The notes under the pieces were generated by a model, which saw only the letters and a program-made list of their open reading frames with translations, searched no databases and was not told the DNA's origin. A program made the position numbers and the translations under genes. Below, one piece after another: positions 1 through 12,012 of a stretch of 64,000 nt of DNA (position 1 is its first letter; each line of letters begins with the position of its first letter). Where the stretch lies: positions 2,170,001-2,234,000 of the forward strand of contig OX637287.1 in assembly GCA_951799445.1 (NCBI GenBank), read 5' to 3'. The stretch comes from Pseudisothecium myosuroides. Lineage: Eukaryota > Streptophyta > Bryopsida > Hypnales > Lembophyllaceae.

Positions 1-1
1 T

Positions 2-1229
2 ACTCAGGCTTATGCACGTTGCCATGATCATGTAACCGATGAGCATATTTTTGTGACTCGGCAGGATTTTCACCGCGTCCAAGACAGCGTCGAACACCAG
101 TTCTCAGGTACGGGACTTTTTTTACTTTTCCAATTTTTTTTTGCTTTGCTTGTGAAACTAATTTCATTTCCAAATTTTTTTGCTTTGTTCACTAATGTAA
201 TTACATTCCCAATTTTTTTTCTCCTTTGATTATTTAAATGTCAGCTGAAATTTTTACCTTTGTTGTAGCTCAATGTTTGGTTTTGATCAAAGTTGATGAA
301 TGTGTTTGGTGGTTGCACTGGTTGGCTTTTTTTCAGTGTAGGCTTACTGGCGGCTTGGTGGGCCACTGTAATCTTCTGAATGCTTTGCTTAACTCGTTAA
401 GTTGGCTCTTGATAACTGGTTAACTTGGTTCTTGTTAACTGTGAACTTGGATCTCGGGAACTATTAACTTGGTTTTTGTTAATCGGGTTCTTGTTAACTG
501 GCCACCTTCTTTGACTTGGCCAAATACTGGGTTGAATGCCGTGAGTGACTGAGTGGGCTCTGGTAAACTAGTTCTGCTCATTTCTTATGCTTCGGTTCAC
601 TGTTTACAGACATAGCGCAGGCACTTTCCGATGAGTTGGATCGCCGCTTCCCTCAGCAGGAACTCTTTGATGCATTTGGGATAATATATCCCCAATATTG
701 GAGACAAGAGGGCGTTGAGGCTAGTTTTTCACACCATTTGGCTATTCTCAAAGACTTTTACTGTCACTCTCGTCTTGTGAACAAAGGTCAGCCTCTGTAC
801 GAGGGCGGTAACAGTCACATGGCACCTGCAATGCTTGACGGTTCAAACTTGGAGTTACAGCAAGGTCTTTTCAAGGTCACTATGCGAGCAAACTGTGAGG
901 CTGCTTGCGGTGCACCCTTGCACATCAATCCGGTAATTAAGCTTTGGCGGAAGCTCTCACAGTCCCGCCACTTGAGTAAGCTGATCTCCGAGTACTTTAA
1001 GCTTGCTGAGATAGGCTGTTGTTTAGTGCTTGGTTCTGTTGAGGATGAGAGATGTTTCTCCACTTTGAAGTTCTTGAAATCCTACCATAGGAATAGACTT
1101 GGGAAACACCTCCCCCTTGTTGTGCGCATGTTTGGCCAACAGTATTTTTCCTTAGAGGATTTTCCTTATAAGGAAGCAATTAATTCTTGGAGAGATGCGG
1201 TTAAGGTCGGCCAGCAAGAGGATTTCTAA
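2..1229 (+). CDS. hAT-transposase-derived protein, C-terminal part (5' truncated by window)
   Basis: Two exons are visible: 2-107 and 610-1229, stop TAA at 1227-1229. The donor GTACGG at 108 and acceptor TTTACAG ending at 609 join in phase 1 (G|AC), and the frame stays open across the join. The C-terminal part reads like the hAT dimerisation region: a conserved hydrophobic block ending in VEDERCFSTLKFLK (about 35-60 residues before the stop), followed by a leucine-rich helix. Proteins of this type (hAT/ZNF862-like) are either transposases or domesticated genes. The catalytic N-terminal part lies outside the window, and no terminal inverted repeat or target duplication is visible downstream, so I cannot tell an element from a host gene. 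The internal start codons in exon 2 are not used in this model. Confidence 0.72.
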
Positions 1230-2546
1230 AGTTAGAGCAACCAGTAATCCAGTATAGTATCCTCTCAGAGTATCCTTGCATTGCCATTCCAATGTTATTC
1301 CTTAGTTTTCATGAGGTTTTACACGGTTTGAAGCTCATGTTCACCTTGACACAATCTGTATACTGCACAAGGCCACGGTTGGGCCACGTTGAAGACTACT
1401 ACGACTTGGAGCTGGAGTGACGGAACCGCGCGGTGTACTCACTGTACTATTGTGGTGGTTTTTTAGAGCTTCCGTGACAGTGGCGCCATTTTGATGTTCT
1501 AACCCTTTTAAACTAATGTGGCTTGATTGTTATGTGTGCAGAACACTAACACTGTTGGGCAGTCTTGCATTTTGCAAGAAGGGTTCAACTCCCTTGTTAG
1601 TGACTATTTTCCAATTAAACTTAAGCATAAAACAATAATTTCCAAGTCTCCATTGCTCATACTCACGATTACACAATTTTGGCTTAAACATGGAACAACA
1701 ATCTCCAAGTCTTCATTGCCCAATGCTCACGTAGTCACGATTGCACAATTTTTACTTGAAAAACACACATCCGTGATAAATTCGCCAAAATCTGACACTT
1801 ATTGCCAACACTTAGCAATTCCACAGATCAAAAAAAAAAACCAGTAGCCTTGTGTAACTCTTGAAATTTTTACAGGATCGCAAATTCCGCAGTAGTAAAA
1901 AAAAAATTAGACAAATTACCCCCTTTTTTTCACTTTTATCTGCCTTTTTTCACCAAAAAAAAGGCTGTCGCGGAAATAGCTCCCCTTTCTCATGGGTATA
2001 GCTTTTCCACGAATTTGAATAAAGTGGTTCTAGGAATGCTGATCAAGAGTGATAGCTAGTAAGTTTATTAGGTAGATGAGATTTTAGGCCTGAACAGACC
2101 ATGAGTTCCTGGACAACAAGGAACAGTAGTCCAAAAAAAATTCAAAAAAAAAAATTTAAATGAGTGTTTGATTAGTCAAGTACATAGTCTAGGAGTCGTT
2201 TAGAATTGAATGGATTCCCACAACTTGACATGGGACCCTTAACAAGCAAACTCTCCAAATAAGCCAACTTCATAGAGAAGCTGGAGGTATTCCTCTTTCT
2301 CTCTCTTTATTAGTAGTCTTTGGGAAAAAACTCAAGGAGATAAAAGATTATCTTAAAATTGGTTTTTGGGAGATTTTTTATGATTTTGTTTTTGATATAG
2401 AAGGTACTACATAGTAACTTGGAGTTTGTGCCTATAGACATGTACTTAAATTGTTCATAAGAAAATAAAAATCCAAAGGACAAGAATCCATAATTATCTC
2501 TAAAGGAGAATTTGAACTTCATTAGAATTGCATTATGAAGTGCCTT
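1230..2546. other. spacer, no gene seen
   Basis: AT-rich sequence after the hAT-like stop, probably beginning with its 3' UTR. It contains poly-A and poly-T runs near 1830-1960 and 2130-2160. The short open frames here have no recognisable motif. Confidence 0.6.
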
Positions 2547-2823
2547 TTTTGAGAAGGGGTGATTGCAAGGTATTCAATAGTACTAAAAACCACCAAAATT
2601 GTATGTGTGACATATATTAAAAATTAAATTTCACCTATAATTGAATTAATTTTGAAAAAATTGAAATAATTTAAGTACATTTTCTATTCTTGTAAGAAGC
2701 TCACTTTTTGATTTTATATTCATTCAATCATTTTTGCAATATTTATGGCGCAAAACAACTTTCGCATTGAACGTGTGACAGAAAATAGGAAAAAAGTGTT
2801 CTTGCAATCACCCCTTCTCAAAA
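2547..2823. mobile_element. short MITE with GGGGTGATTGCAAG termini
   Basis: Perfect 23-bp terminal inverted repeats at 2547-2569 and 2801-2823 (core GGGGTGATTGCAAG) enclose about 230 bp of AT-rich sequence with no coding capacity. The internal block just inside the right end is shared with the longer elements at 35274 and 43007. This is the smallest member of a family described in the findings. Confidence 0.8.
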
Positions 2824-5800
2824 CATAATATTAATGAACAATTGTAAAAAAAATTCTTTAACCTTGGCAAGAGCCCAAGTATCTAGGAAAGAGTGTTTTC
2901 TAAAAGAATGAGGTGACTTAATTTTTCTAATTCATACAAGAATAATTTTTCCTATATTCTTAGGTCTTCCAAGATTGGGGGATCTATGCTACATGGTATG
3001 CAATGGTATGAAGGCTTGCTATCCAAAAATTACTCGTTCCCTCCCTCCAACTGCCATACAAAACTTAAATCAACTTTTCAAGTTATTACATTTAATTTTG
3101 GAATTAGTGTATTTTTAAAGTTGATAGTTGTATTAGTGTAATTTGAATTTTTAGATGTCTTAGCCCTCTACTTTGTTCAACAAAACCAACAAAAATTATT
3201 CAAGCATAAAATGGCTATTGATGCTAATTTTGTCTAATCTTGAGTTTCAAACTAATTGTTAGTTGTATTGTTGATGGATTAATTCAATCTATCACAGTAT
3301 AGCTGATGGTTCCTTGGCTAAAGTATTGAAAATGTTATATATAAATTCATATTGATGTGTCACATGATTTGAAGGCTTTTTTAATTTTAAAAAATTATGT
3401 CAATTAAAAAACAAGAAGAGGAATACAAATCGGTCCAAGGCTTGAGGGTGGGTTAGAGGAACTATGAGAGAAAAAGTCAGATGCAACTTGGAAGAGAAAA
3501 ATCCCATCTAGTGAAAAAATTCATTTCTTTGCCAATCAATATGGAAATTGGTGTCAACTCTATTCTTTCATTCATCATTGCACCTACTATAATGAGAAAG
3601 GATGTGATTCTTCCTAAGCATATCAATAAAGATGGAATCCCTCCAAACAAGTAGGTTATTTTTTTAATTTCAATTATGAAATGCTTACTGAAGTGCTAAA
3701 ACATGTGTATTTTGGACCCTAACCATATTTTAGTATTAGAGGCATCTTTATTTACAAAACTCAAGTTCCAAGTTGCAAGACCCATTTCAAGGTCAAGTTC
3801 TATGTCCAATTTTGGTACAATAAAAGTAACTATACATGGGATTTGGAAGTTCCTAGAATAAAGCTCAAGGTCGACACTCTAAAATCCAACTCTTGTAAAT
3901 AAAATGCACATGTCTTTCAAAAAAATTTAGATTTGAAATTTGTTGAATTTCGTGAAAGAAAAAAAACATTTAATTCCTAAAAGATCAAAAAAAAAATATG
4001 AGTTTAAACTTGGACATCTTAGTTCCTTATGAATTTATGTATTTTCCCTTAAAAATCAATAAATAGGTAGCATATGTACAAAATGACTACAAAAGAATTC
4101 ATTATTATTATGGATGGGATTATAGTGTAACTACATTATTAGTGGACAAAATCATTCGAATTTGGATTAGTCTAGAATTCACTAAGCCCTATTTTAAGAT
4201 GAAAACCCAAGGTTGAAGCTTTGATGTCTTTGATTGGTTCTCAATGAAAATCCACATTTTACTAGTTAGTTGGTCTTCTTCAAAAACAAGAAGAATCATG
4301 AAGAATCAAGTTTTCCAAAACCCAATCTCCCATCTTCACACCAATGTTAAGGTAGCAACACCCATAAGCGTTAGTGTACCCTGACACCAATTCTAGAGTT
4401 CCCTTAAAGTACTCTCAAAAGTTTCTTGAAACCGTGTTCATTCTTAATTGTGGTTGGTGCTCTGAGATTTTTTTAGATTTTGGTGCTAGAATCGAGGCAG
4501 ATTTATTAGAGTGCGGTATAGGGTGACCTAGGGAGTTGTACCTTGAAAATTTGTAGAAATTAGACGCCTTATCCAAAAATTCTTTTTTTTTTTAATGAAA
4601 ATTCATGATTTCCAATTGCTAACATTGGAAAAACATTTTCTTAAGAAAAATTTGCCTCCAACTGTACTGAATTCCTTATTTTGACGGTTATGGGTGTTCC
4701 TACCTTAATTCAACTTGCAAAAAACCCTCCAAAGACAAAATCTGTAACTTGGTTTTAAAAACATCTTTTTTTTTTTCACCAAAATGATGACTGGTAATCG
4801 TTAAAAAAATAGATGAATCATCAAAAGAATCAAACAAGTAAAGTACAAACATGCTGATGAAAAACGATTTCTACCCAAAAATTGATGACATGATGAACTT
4901 TGTTGGCTGTCGCCACTCTAGAGAAATTTTAAAATACTTCAGTCCATGAAGAACACAATCATGATTTCAACCGCGTTGCTTTTTCTGCTGCTATTCTACA
5001 CCTTCGGTGCCGTGCCCAGGAACTACAGTAGTACAGCATACTCATTTTTCCCGTACTGTACAACAGCACCACGGAATAACCATCACTCTGAACAGTACAG
5101 TACAACATTTTAGCTTTCCAAGTCCAAGTGCACCACCGACATCCGCACCTCTGCACTCTGGCAGCAAACTTGGTGTAGGCTGAGTTATATTTCCCGTGCT
5201 TTGCCAGTCATCAGTTTTTTGTCTTTTGACTTGACTTACTTCACATTCTTGGTGAACAACTCATCAATAGCCAGTTTCGATCAGCTCGGTGCTTCCACAG
5301 CCGTTACTGACTTCAATCATGCAAAATTCTCGTCCTACTTTAAAATAGTCATACAGGGCCATGATATACATAATCAAAGCATCATTTAGAACCACTACGA
5401 GTATCTCACCGAAAGAAGCAATGCTATAATTTGAATGCCGTTACAGATCACATATGGTTCAAAACTAAAGTCTTCTCCGGCACGCCAAGGAAATTTCCAC
5501 GCAATCATGAGGTACTGAATCCTGCATTTTTAGAAAGAAACAAGTCTGGAATTTGCTACAGCGAATGTGGTCTTAAACGCTGGAGATCTTCGTAAGTCGC
5601 ACAAAGATCCATATAATCATGTGACACTAGTATAGAGCAATAAGTTACTCATAATGTGAAACGGAAGCAGGCACAACTTCGACCAAATCTGGAAGCGTTT
5701 ATGTTCATAATCAAGGTTCGCGGGATCTGTGTCAACAAGACACAGTCCATACCGACATGCACACATGTGAAACCAGTGTCAAAACCATCTGCAGGCCAAA

Positions 5801-6154
5801 AATCTGAACTGTTCTTCAGCAGCCTCTGAAAAAACCAGAGTGTAGACATCACTCAGGCAACTAACCTTCCTAAAATTGGGCATCCAAACTCCAAAGTCCG
5901 AAAAACTAAGAGCGCACGACTGCCGTCCAAATCTTGCAGCTATTTCTTGGAGCTATTTCAAAGCGGAGATCGACGAGATTGAATGCCAGAGGTTTGCAAG
6001 GAACTTGGACTACCACACTAAGACGATGAACCGACTGGTCCCTTCTTTCCTCTCGAACGTGATAAAACCTCCAACAGGTTCAAATCAGGGACTGGGAAGA
6101 ATCTCATACCAAACCTAGTGGGAAGGAAATGTAGAACATGGGTGCCTTTAATAC
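2824..6154. other. spacer, no gene seen
   Basis: Long AT-rich stretch to about 4900, then a more balanced stretch to 6150 that probably includes the 3' flank of the CASP-like gene. No open frame here carries a family motif, and no repeat boundary could be fixed. Confidence 0.5.
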
Positions 6155-6177
6155 ATTGTGTGTGTGCGTGTGTGTTT
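6155..6177. repeat. TG microsatellite
   Basis: Short interrupted (TG)n run directly after the CASP-like stop codon, in what should be that gene's 3' UTR. Confidence 0.85.
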
Positions 6178-7024
6178 TCAAAGGAGATACCACCGAGCAA
6201 CGCGTAATCCAGTCAAGAGGGACGAAATGGCGAGGAAGAGGAAGGCACCAAATCCGAGAGCGATGGAGACGCGAGCTTGCGTACAGTACCCGCCGGCTTG
6301 CGAGCATTCGTATTGCCCGTAGATGAGTGCGTTTCCCGACTGGAGGAGCTGCGCCATGGCAATGCCTGCGGAGTTTGCAGAAAACAAAAGGTACGCAAAG
6401 CCTTGGTCGTGTCCGAAGTCGAACCACACTTGGAAAGTCTCGGGTAACAGAAGAGTGCCCTTCGCGTAGGTGTACACGGCCAGCCACGTCTCCACGAAGG
6501 AGTACACGCAGATGATCGCATTCACGGCCAGCACGTACCTGCCCCCAAAACAAAAACCACGCGAAGCTCTTCAAACAACCAGAATCGTTCTATTGGGCTG
6601 GTCAGATTGGTCAAGTCAGATCCATACTCGTCCTCGTTGTCTGAGAGCTTGAATGTGACACTCCTAACACGCCATGGCTGTAAGGAAGCTCAAAGACGTG
6701 CAAGTAGAATGAGCTGACCATCAGTACAAGGATTTGAAGAAAGGGAAAGATTTTAAATTGCGAATGAGGCCATTGCATGTATGGGGCTTACCGATAGGGA
6801 TCGAAGTTGTGCCAGGCCACTTTTTGATCCGTGCCTCGTATTCGGTGTTTGTTGGTTCCCATTACTATCACGGCGGCCAGCGAAAATCCAAACGTGATGA
6901 CTCGGAAGAGCAGAAGCAGCGCATTCGAGCGCCGCCGCCTCTCCAGAGCGGTTTTCCCATAGAAATGTACGTCCGTGGAGGAATTCAGGGCGCTAGAATC
7001 GTTTCCAGCAGCGCCGTTCTCCAT
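6178..7024 (-). CDS. CASP-like four-transmembrane protein
   Basis: Two exons on the minus strand: 7024-6792 (ATG at 7024) and 6538-6178 (TGA at 6180-6178), giving 197 aa, the usual CASPL length. The donor GTAAGC and acceptor GGGGCAG join in phase 2 (CG|G, Arg78). The N-terminus is a short polar tail. TM1 lies at about 34-56 and TM2 at about 79-102 (YVLAVNAIICVYSF). TM3 holds LLFSANSAG and TM4 holds ARVSIALGFGAF. The loop between TM2 and TM3 carries an acidic FDFGHDQ stretch. CASP-like proteins sit in the plasma membrane, and the CASPs proper form the Casparian-strip scaffold; most CASPLs have no assigned role. The LAVN motif at TM2 suggests a CASPL4-type subgroup, but this is tentative. A TG microsatellite follows the stop. 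Confidence 0.9.
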
Positions 7025-8129
7025 CCCTCTTCCAGACCGACCTCCTACAACAAATCACCACCAAAACAATGCCGCTGCTTACCGACTCACAACTCCCGAC
7101 CGACGGACCCCCACTTCGCTGCATCGACAACAAAAGAGTGTAAGCACTATACACGCATGACGACAAGAACGCCGCCAACAATTCATAACCTAAACTGGTT
7201 CCAACAGTAGCATTTCACAATCCTGAAGAAGACGATAAACACCCCAGTTCCAAAACCACACAGGAACCTCGAAACTATACACCGATTAACTTCGAATACC
7301 GCAACCAGCTTCAATGCTGAAACGAGCTCAAGCTCCCGATCACTAAACCGAAAAAACTTGGCGACTGACCAAAACCACAAAACCACGAGACGAATCTCCA
7401 CTGTACAGAACATGGATCACTCCCGGCCACTCTTCTAGAATGGTTTTCACTCCATGCACCGAAAGGAAAGCAATACCTTACCGAGTGAGATGGATCCCCA
7501 CCTGGCACACAATCAATCGGTTGCACGTTGAGCTGCCACTGAAGGCAGTTACTACTGCTAACTTGACAGTGTGCAGCAGATATTTCTAGAGACGAAAAAG
7601 TGTTGCTCCTCTTAGAAGGTGGATAAAGCCCAGCCGAGTGCGAGAGAAAAAGGACGCAATAGCAGGACAGAAGATGGAGGCCCTGCTCCTAAAGAGGGTG
7701 GAGCCACTCAGCAGCCCCAGCTCACGCAGTCGAAGGCGACGGATGCGGAGACCCCGCCATCGTCAGATATAATAAGTTAAACAGTAGCTGCTGCTAGGAT
7801 CTGGACCGTGGACACAGTCTTGATGGGGTGGGGGTAGTTGTAGTTTTTTATTTTATTTTGGCATTCATTGAAAATTCTCTAACAACCACCGCAAGTGAGT
7901 CACACCTTCAGATTCTAGATTCCTCCCTCCAGAACACATTCCTTTTCCAGATTCGCTGTTTTCATCACGCACTCACAAGAAACTATAACTGTAAATGCAT
8001 TCCCAATGGAAGGCGAACTGGCGAAGGCGAAGGCAAGTGCATGAGACTTCGGGACATAACTTATTCCTTTCCAGATTCGCTGGTCATTACGCACTCACAA
8101 GAAACTGTAACTTTAAAGTATAATGATAT
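7025..8129. other. CASP-like upstream region and spacer
   Basis: Probable 5' UTR and promoter of the CASP-like gene (7025 to about 7760). Open frames across 6734-7210 are shadows of exon 1. At 7939-8000 and 8062-8117 a 55-60 bp segment containing CCTTTCCAGATTCGCTG is directly duplicated, just before the minisatellite. No TATA box stands out. Confidence 0.5.
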
Positions 8130-8309
8130 GGATCCCCAAAGGAATGAATGAACGAACTATGCAAAATTTTAATGAATCCCCAAAGGAATGAATGATCGAA
8201 CTATGCAAAATATTAATGAATCCCCAAAGAAATGAATGAAGGAACTAGTAGGCAAATTATTAACGAATCCGCAAAGGAATGAATGAACGAACTACAGTAG
8301 GCACAGGCA
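8130..8309. repeat. minisatellite, about 44-bp unit, four copies
   Basis: Four consecutive units start at 8130, 8175, 8219 and 8266. Each opens with GAATCCCCAAAGGAATGAAT or a close variant and carries CGAACTA in the middle. The units differ at a few positions, and the third is about 3 bp longer. Confidence 0.85.
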
Positions 8310-9390
8310 AGCAAACGCGGCATGTGCGCCCACACCCACGAGCGCTGGCATCGCCGCTCCTGAAGTCCCCTCTCATGCGCTTCCACTGGCCCTCGTGAAC
8401 TCCGCGGCCACACCATGAATGCTATTCACTGTTGCATATGGAAACTTCCTTTTTTTTCTTTCTCTTTTTTTAATTCTTTTTTTGAACTTTTCTTTCTATT
8501 TTGAGTGAGGCAAATAAAAATTCGTTCATGGCAAAGTGAGGTACAAACAAAAAACATTGGACCAGGCCAGATGACACGCGTCCGGCGAAACAAGCAACAC
8601 GATTTAGAAACTTGGATTCGACGGCTCCCTTCTTGCAATTGAACGTGTGTCAATTTGTGTTTTGAAAAAGTCAGAAAATCTGTGGCAAATGGATTTCACT
8701 TTGATTTGCTCAAAAAGAACTAAAAAATTTAATTAAAAAATAAGTAAACTCTGCTAAACTGAATGGGTCCACTCTCTCATTGCGTGCCTGTTGCGATTGG
8801 AGGTGTCGGGGCTCCGTGGGCTGTGGATATTCGCTGCATGTTTCATCAACTCCATCTTCTCAATGTTTCTTGTGCATGGTTTTATTATAGAATTTTCCGG
8901 GGTTTATTAAAGCCTTCAAATTGCAATGAAATCGTATACAGTAATTGTCTAACGTGGCCACATTCCGTCAGTTGTGCTATATTTGAATGGGAAGTGTTCG
9001 GAGGTGCTAAACTGGGCATATTTTCGAAATACGTATCATCGTCACAGGGACCTTTTTTCTTAATATAATTTGGCTGTTGGCGGTAAGTAAATGCACTCAC
9101 TGAGTAACTTAACATTAAACAAGATTATCGGGGCAGGGGTGATTTGTTTGATTTCTGTTTCCTAAAAATAAATATAATCTGGAGGGACAAGTTCGAGTCC
9201 TATCATTTGAGGGTCCGGATCAGTCTATTTCTTCGCCACGGTGATGCTACTGGTGAACCTTCTGACAGAGCTTCAGGATAACCCGCCTGGAAATGAGAAT
9301 TCATGCAGGTTGTCAGGCAAGTTGCAAGGTGCAATTAAGGCTATTGGCTTCATGCTATAGTAAGTTAGCACACGTGGGGATACCAACTCT
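8310..9390. other. spacer, no gene seen
   Basis: Contains poly-T-rich sequence around 8450-8500. One 101-codon open frame (8763-9068) has no recognisable motif and no support beyond length. Confidence 0.5.
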
Positions 9391-9477
9391 TTTTTTTTTT
9401 TTTGAAACAATAGAAACCAGTTCCATTGCAAAGAGAAAGAATACAACGCCCATCAGCCACAAGTGGCCTGACGGGGA
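9391..9477 (-). mobile_element. 5'-truncated LINE (or SINE) 3' end
   Basis: The insert is flanked by an exact 14-bp target duplication, GGGATACCAACTCT, at 9377-9390 and 9478-9491. It starts with poly-T, so the element lies on the minus strand with a poly-A tail. The tail is preceded by GGAACTGGTTTCTATTGTTT, the kind of sequence seen at plant L1-type 3' ends. Only 87 bp survive, as expected of aborted target-primed reverse transcription. Confidence 0.85.
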
Positions 9478-9491
9478 GGGATACCAACTCT

Positions 9492-10344
9492 GAGTGCGAG
9501 TTCTGTGGATGCTGGAGGCTGGAGCCCGCCTTATCCTTGATTATGGTAACATAAGTAAACCTGAAAGGACGAGACCTATCCGTCACCAATGACGAGACCT
9601 AGCATTGATTTTTGGATCACATAACATTGTTTTATGTTTAGCAATGAGGGAGACTTAGGGCCTCCTTACATGTATCGGTGGGTAGGAGGAGTCAACAGGG
9701 CCGAAATATGAAAAGCCCTTTCAGTATGCTCCTTCTACAGTGTCTTCTATATTGATATCGGTGGAACTCTCTCTCCTACTCTCACGCTTATCGATCATCG
9801 GTGCCACTGTTCGTATCTTTTAGTTGCTTTCTTTGCCCACCAGACTCACATGTAAGCTAGCCCTTAGAGCATCCCCATGGCTGCATGGGAAGTGGCGCTG
9901 GGAGTGGCCGGGTCCAGCCAGATGTAGTGCCCCACGCCAAGCACGGTGAGGGCTAAAACATGATCGGCCACTGCCAAATTTCAAGAGGAAACGGCCAAAT
10001 CTAGTGTCCATGGAGTGGCATGGGATTGACTTTGAATGTCTTTTCCTCGTTGTTTTCGAGGTACCAAATCTCCAACATGCCCACTCATAAATGAAAATGA
10101 ACCTGGCTGGTCCTGAAATAATTGAAGATGGATCCAAATTAGCCCTGAAATCTTGGGCCATATGCATTTTCTTATCCATGTCCCGTGTTGCCCACGAGGC
10201 GCAGCTGAGACACATTGGCCAAGCTGGCTCACAGGGTCTCTTAAGACTGCACTTGCCGTCCCATCCTGCCGTTCAGTTATAGCAATGTTCTTAGCATTGT
10301 ATACCAATGAAGCAGGCTTAATATTGTGCATCAATTAGGCAAGC
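9492..10344. other. spacer with GAGCATCCCCA-type MITE terminus
   Basis: At 9867 a GAGCATCCCCA terminus starts a GC-richer patch of about 250 bp with CGGCCAAA/TTTGGCCG-like inverted words. A similar terminus occurs at 51060. The far end could not be fixed. The 131-codon minus frame here is probably noise from this repeat. Confidence 0.35.
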
Positions 10345-10610
10345 TTAACATCATTCTATTAATGAGGCAAGGGTTCCTTTTGCATCCTTTGAAAAGGGAC
10401 CCCCTACAGTGAACAAAATTGTCTTATATGATTTTTCAATCAATCCCTACCCAATCCCTGAAATAATTACAAGTTTCTCGGACATCTATTGTAAAGAAGA
10501 ATAATACCTTTTGAGCATGGGGGAAGATCATTGCATGGTTATATGTACAATAATATGCAGAAGGTGCATTCTTCATCTCTACAATAATCTTGAAAGTCAT
10601 CCACCACCCA
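10345..10610. repeat. dispersed repeat shared with AKR spacers
   Basis: The same order of motifs (AATGAGG, CCTTTTGCATCC, AAAATTGTCTTA, then a GCATGGTTATA end) is present at 34012-34220 and, split by an insertion, at 41226-42335. A diverged relative precedes the first AKR copy near 24500. No coding capacity. Confidence 0.65.
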
Positions 10611-11039
10611 TTTTACGGTATGGGTAGTGTTTTAGGATCATAATATCTTCGAACTTCTAATAATGTATACAATTAATGAGGGAGCAAAATTAGTGTTACT
10701 ACAAATTCTTTTCATGTGAGGAATGAGGACAACGGAGTAAGATATCAATGTGCAATAATTTAAAAAAGTACGACTTGATAAATAAGTGATTCAAGAAGAA
10801 ATGAAATAAAAAAACTTAAAATATATACTATATAGTTGTTGTATTTAAAGAGTCTTTTTGTTTAGAGTCCGAGAAGCCATTTTGGAGTGACTCCTAAACT
10901 ATTCATCTTTGTAAGAAGACAAATTTTATTTTAATTAAATTATTTATTTGAGAAGGGGGAAAAAAGATGGAATTAGAATTCATTGTTGGAAGTAATGTGA
11001 GGTGTGAAGTGAAGATGAAAGTAGGATTGAGATAGAAGT

Positions 11040-11428
11040 TGTTTGTTAGGGAATTCACAAAACATTGACGTAAGGACTTCTATACCACATAAAATCAAGT
11101 ATTTTTAGAATTCTTTTGGATATTAGATACAAGTCTACTAGAAGACCATCTCTTCCAAATTTCAGCTTCAAATTCTTTTTTATGGGTACTAAATAGTACT
11201 AGAACCCCTCAAAAGACATTTGTAATTAAAATTGAGGTTTGTTTTTGGAAAGTAAAACATTTTTGAAAATAGTAAAAAAAAATTAGGCAAGGTGTATAAT
11301 AGTCATGAGTACCTCACCTATAAATCTTGAGTCATTTGGAGCCAAAACACAAAAGTTATGGCCAAAAAACAAAAAAAGATGAAGGATGTGACAGAAAATA
11401 GGACAAGTGTTTCTTGATATTACCCTTA
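11040..11428. mobile_element. single arm of the long foldback MITE
   Basis: This matches the right arm of the 975-bp hairpin element at 53026-54000, including CTACTAGAAGACCAT, GAGTCATTTGGAGC and the end ACAAGTGTTTCTTG. A possible degenerate left end (AAGTGATTCAAGAAG) lies near 10783, which would make the element about 640 bp. Here the left arm is not recognisable. Confidence 0.6.
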
Positions 11429-11431
11429 AAG

Positions 11432-12012
11432 TGAATAAAACAAGTTTTTCAAAACATTGCAAGACTAGATTATTTGACTTTGAACCTTAACATTAATTTT
11501 TTGCACTACGCGGTTTTGAGCTTTAAATCTTTATGGTGGAGAATTGAATTGAGAGTCTAGGAAAAAAAATTTAAAACAACTTAATTTTTATTTTTAAAAA
11601 AATTGTTAAGTAGAAATAGGTATAAGATAGAAGGAAAATCTAAATTATTAATATATCTAAGATGGAATTAAAATGCACTAATCCCAATGGTGAGATTTTT
11701 CTAGCAAGCAAACTAAACCACGTGGAACTCAAAAAAAAATTGTAAACACTGCATTTCTAAATGAATTTTACAAGTTGCTTTTTCAAGAAGATGCTCTACT
11801 TGCCCAAAAAACAAGATTGTCCATAACTTTCTCATAACAAATCCAAATGGAATGAATCAAAGCTTTCCATGTAGACAAAATATAATCTGGGGGGATCAAA
11901 TTTTAGAATCTTTTTTTGTTGCCCCCTCTCCCTTTTTTTGAGCTTATTTGGGCATAACTTTTGTTCGCAGGCACCAATTGAAAAAAAAACTATATTTCCA
12001 CAAAGCTAATCG
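11432..12012. mobile_element. internal fragment of the TTAA-flanked MITE family
   Basis: Shares internal blocks with the complete copies at 41326-42261 and 61605-62522: TTGAGAGTCTAGG, ATAGAAGGAAAATCTAAA, AATGCACTAATCCCAATG and CATAACTTTTGTTC, in order. Both CCCCTAAAGG termini are missing, so this is a dead fragment. Confidence 0.7.

Noticed and set aside
1527..1847. 106-codon open frame after the hAT-like gene
   Set aside because: Low-complexity composition (Ile, Lys, Thr, Ser) with internal near-repeats and no domain.
6104..6574. 156-codon minus-strand open frame in another phase
   Set aside because: Shadow of CASP-like exon 2. The in-phase frame carries the four-helix family motifs.
6734..7210. 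158-codon plus-strand open frame
   Set aside because: Antisense shadow of the CASP-like first exon and its upstream region.
8763..9068. 101-codon open frame
   Set aside because: No recognisable motif, no promoter or splice context, AT-rich spacer composition.
9820..10215. 131-codon minus-strand open frame
   Set aside because: It lies within repeat-like sequence with a MITE-type terminus, shows no domain, and overlaps similar frames on both strands.
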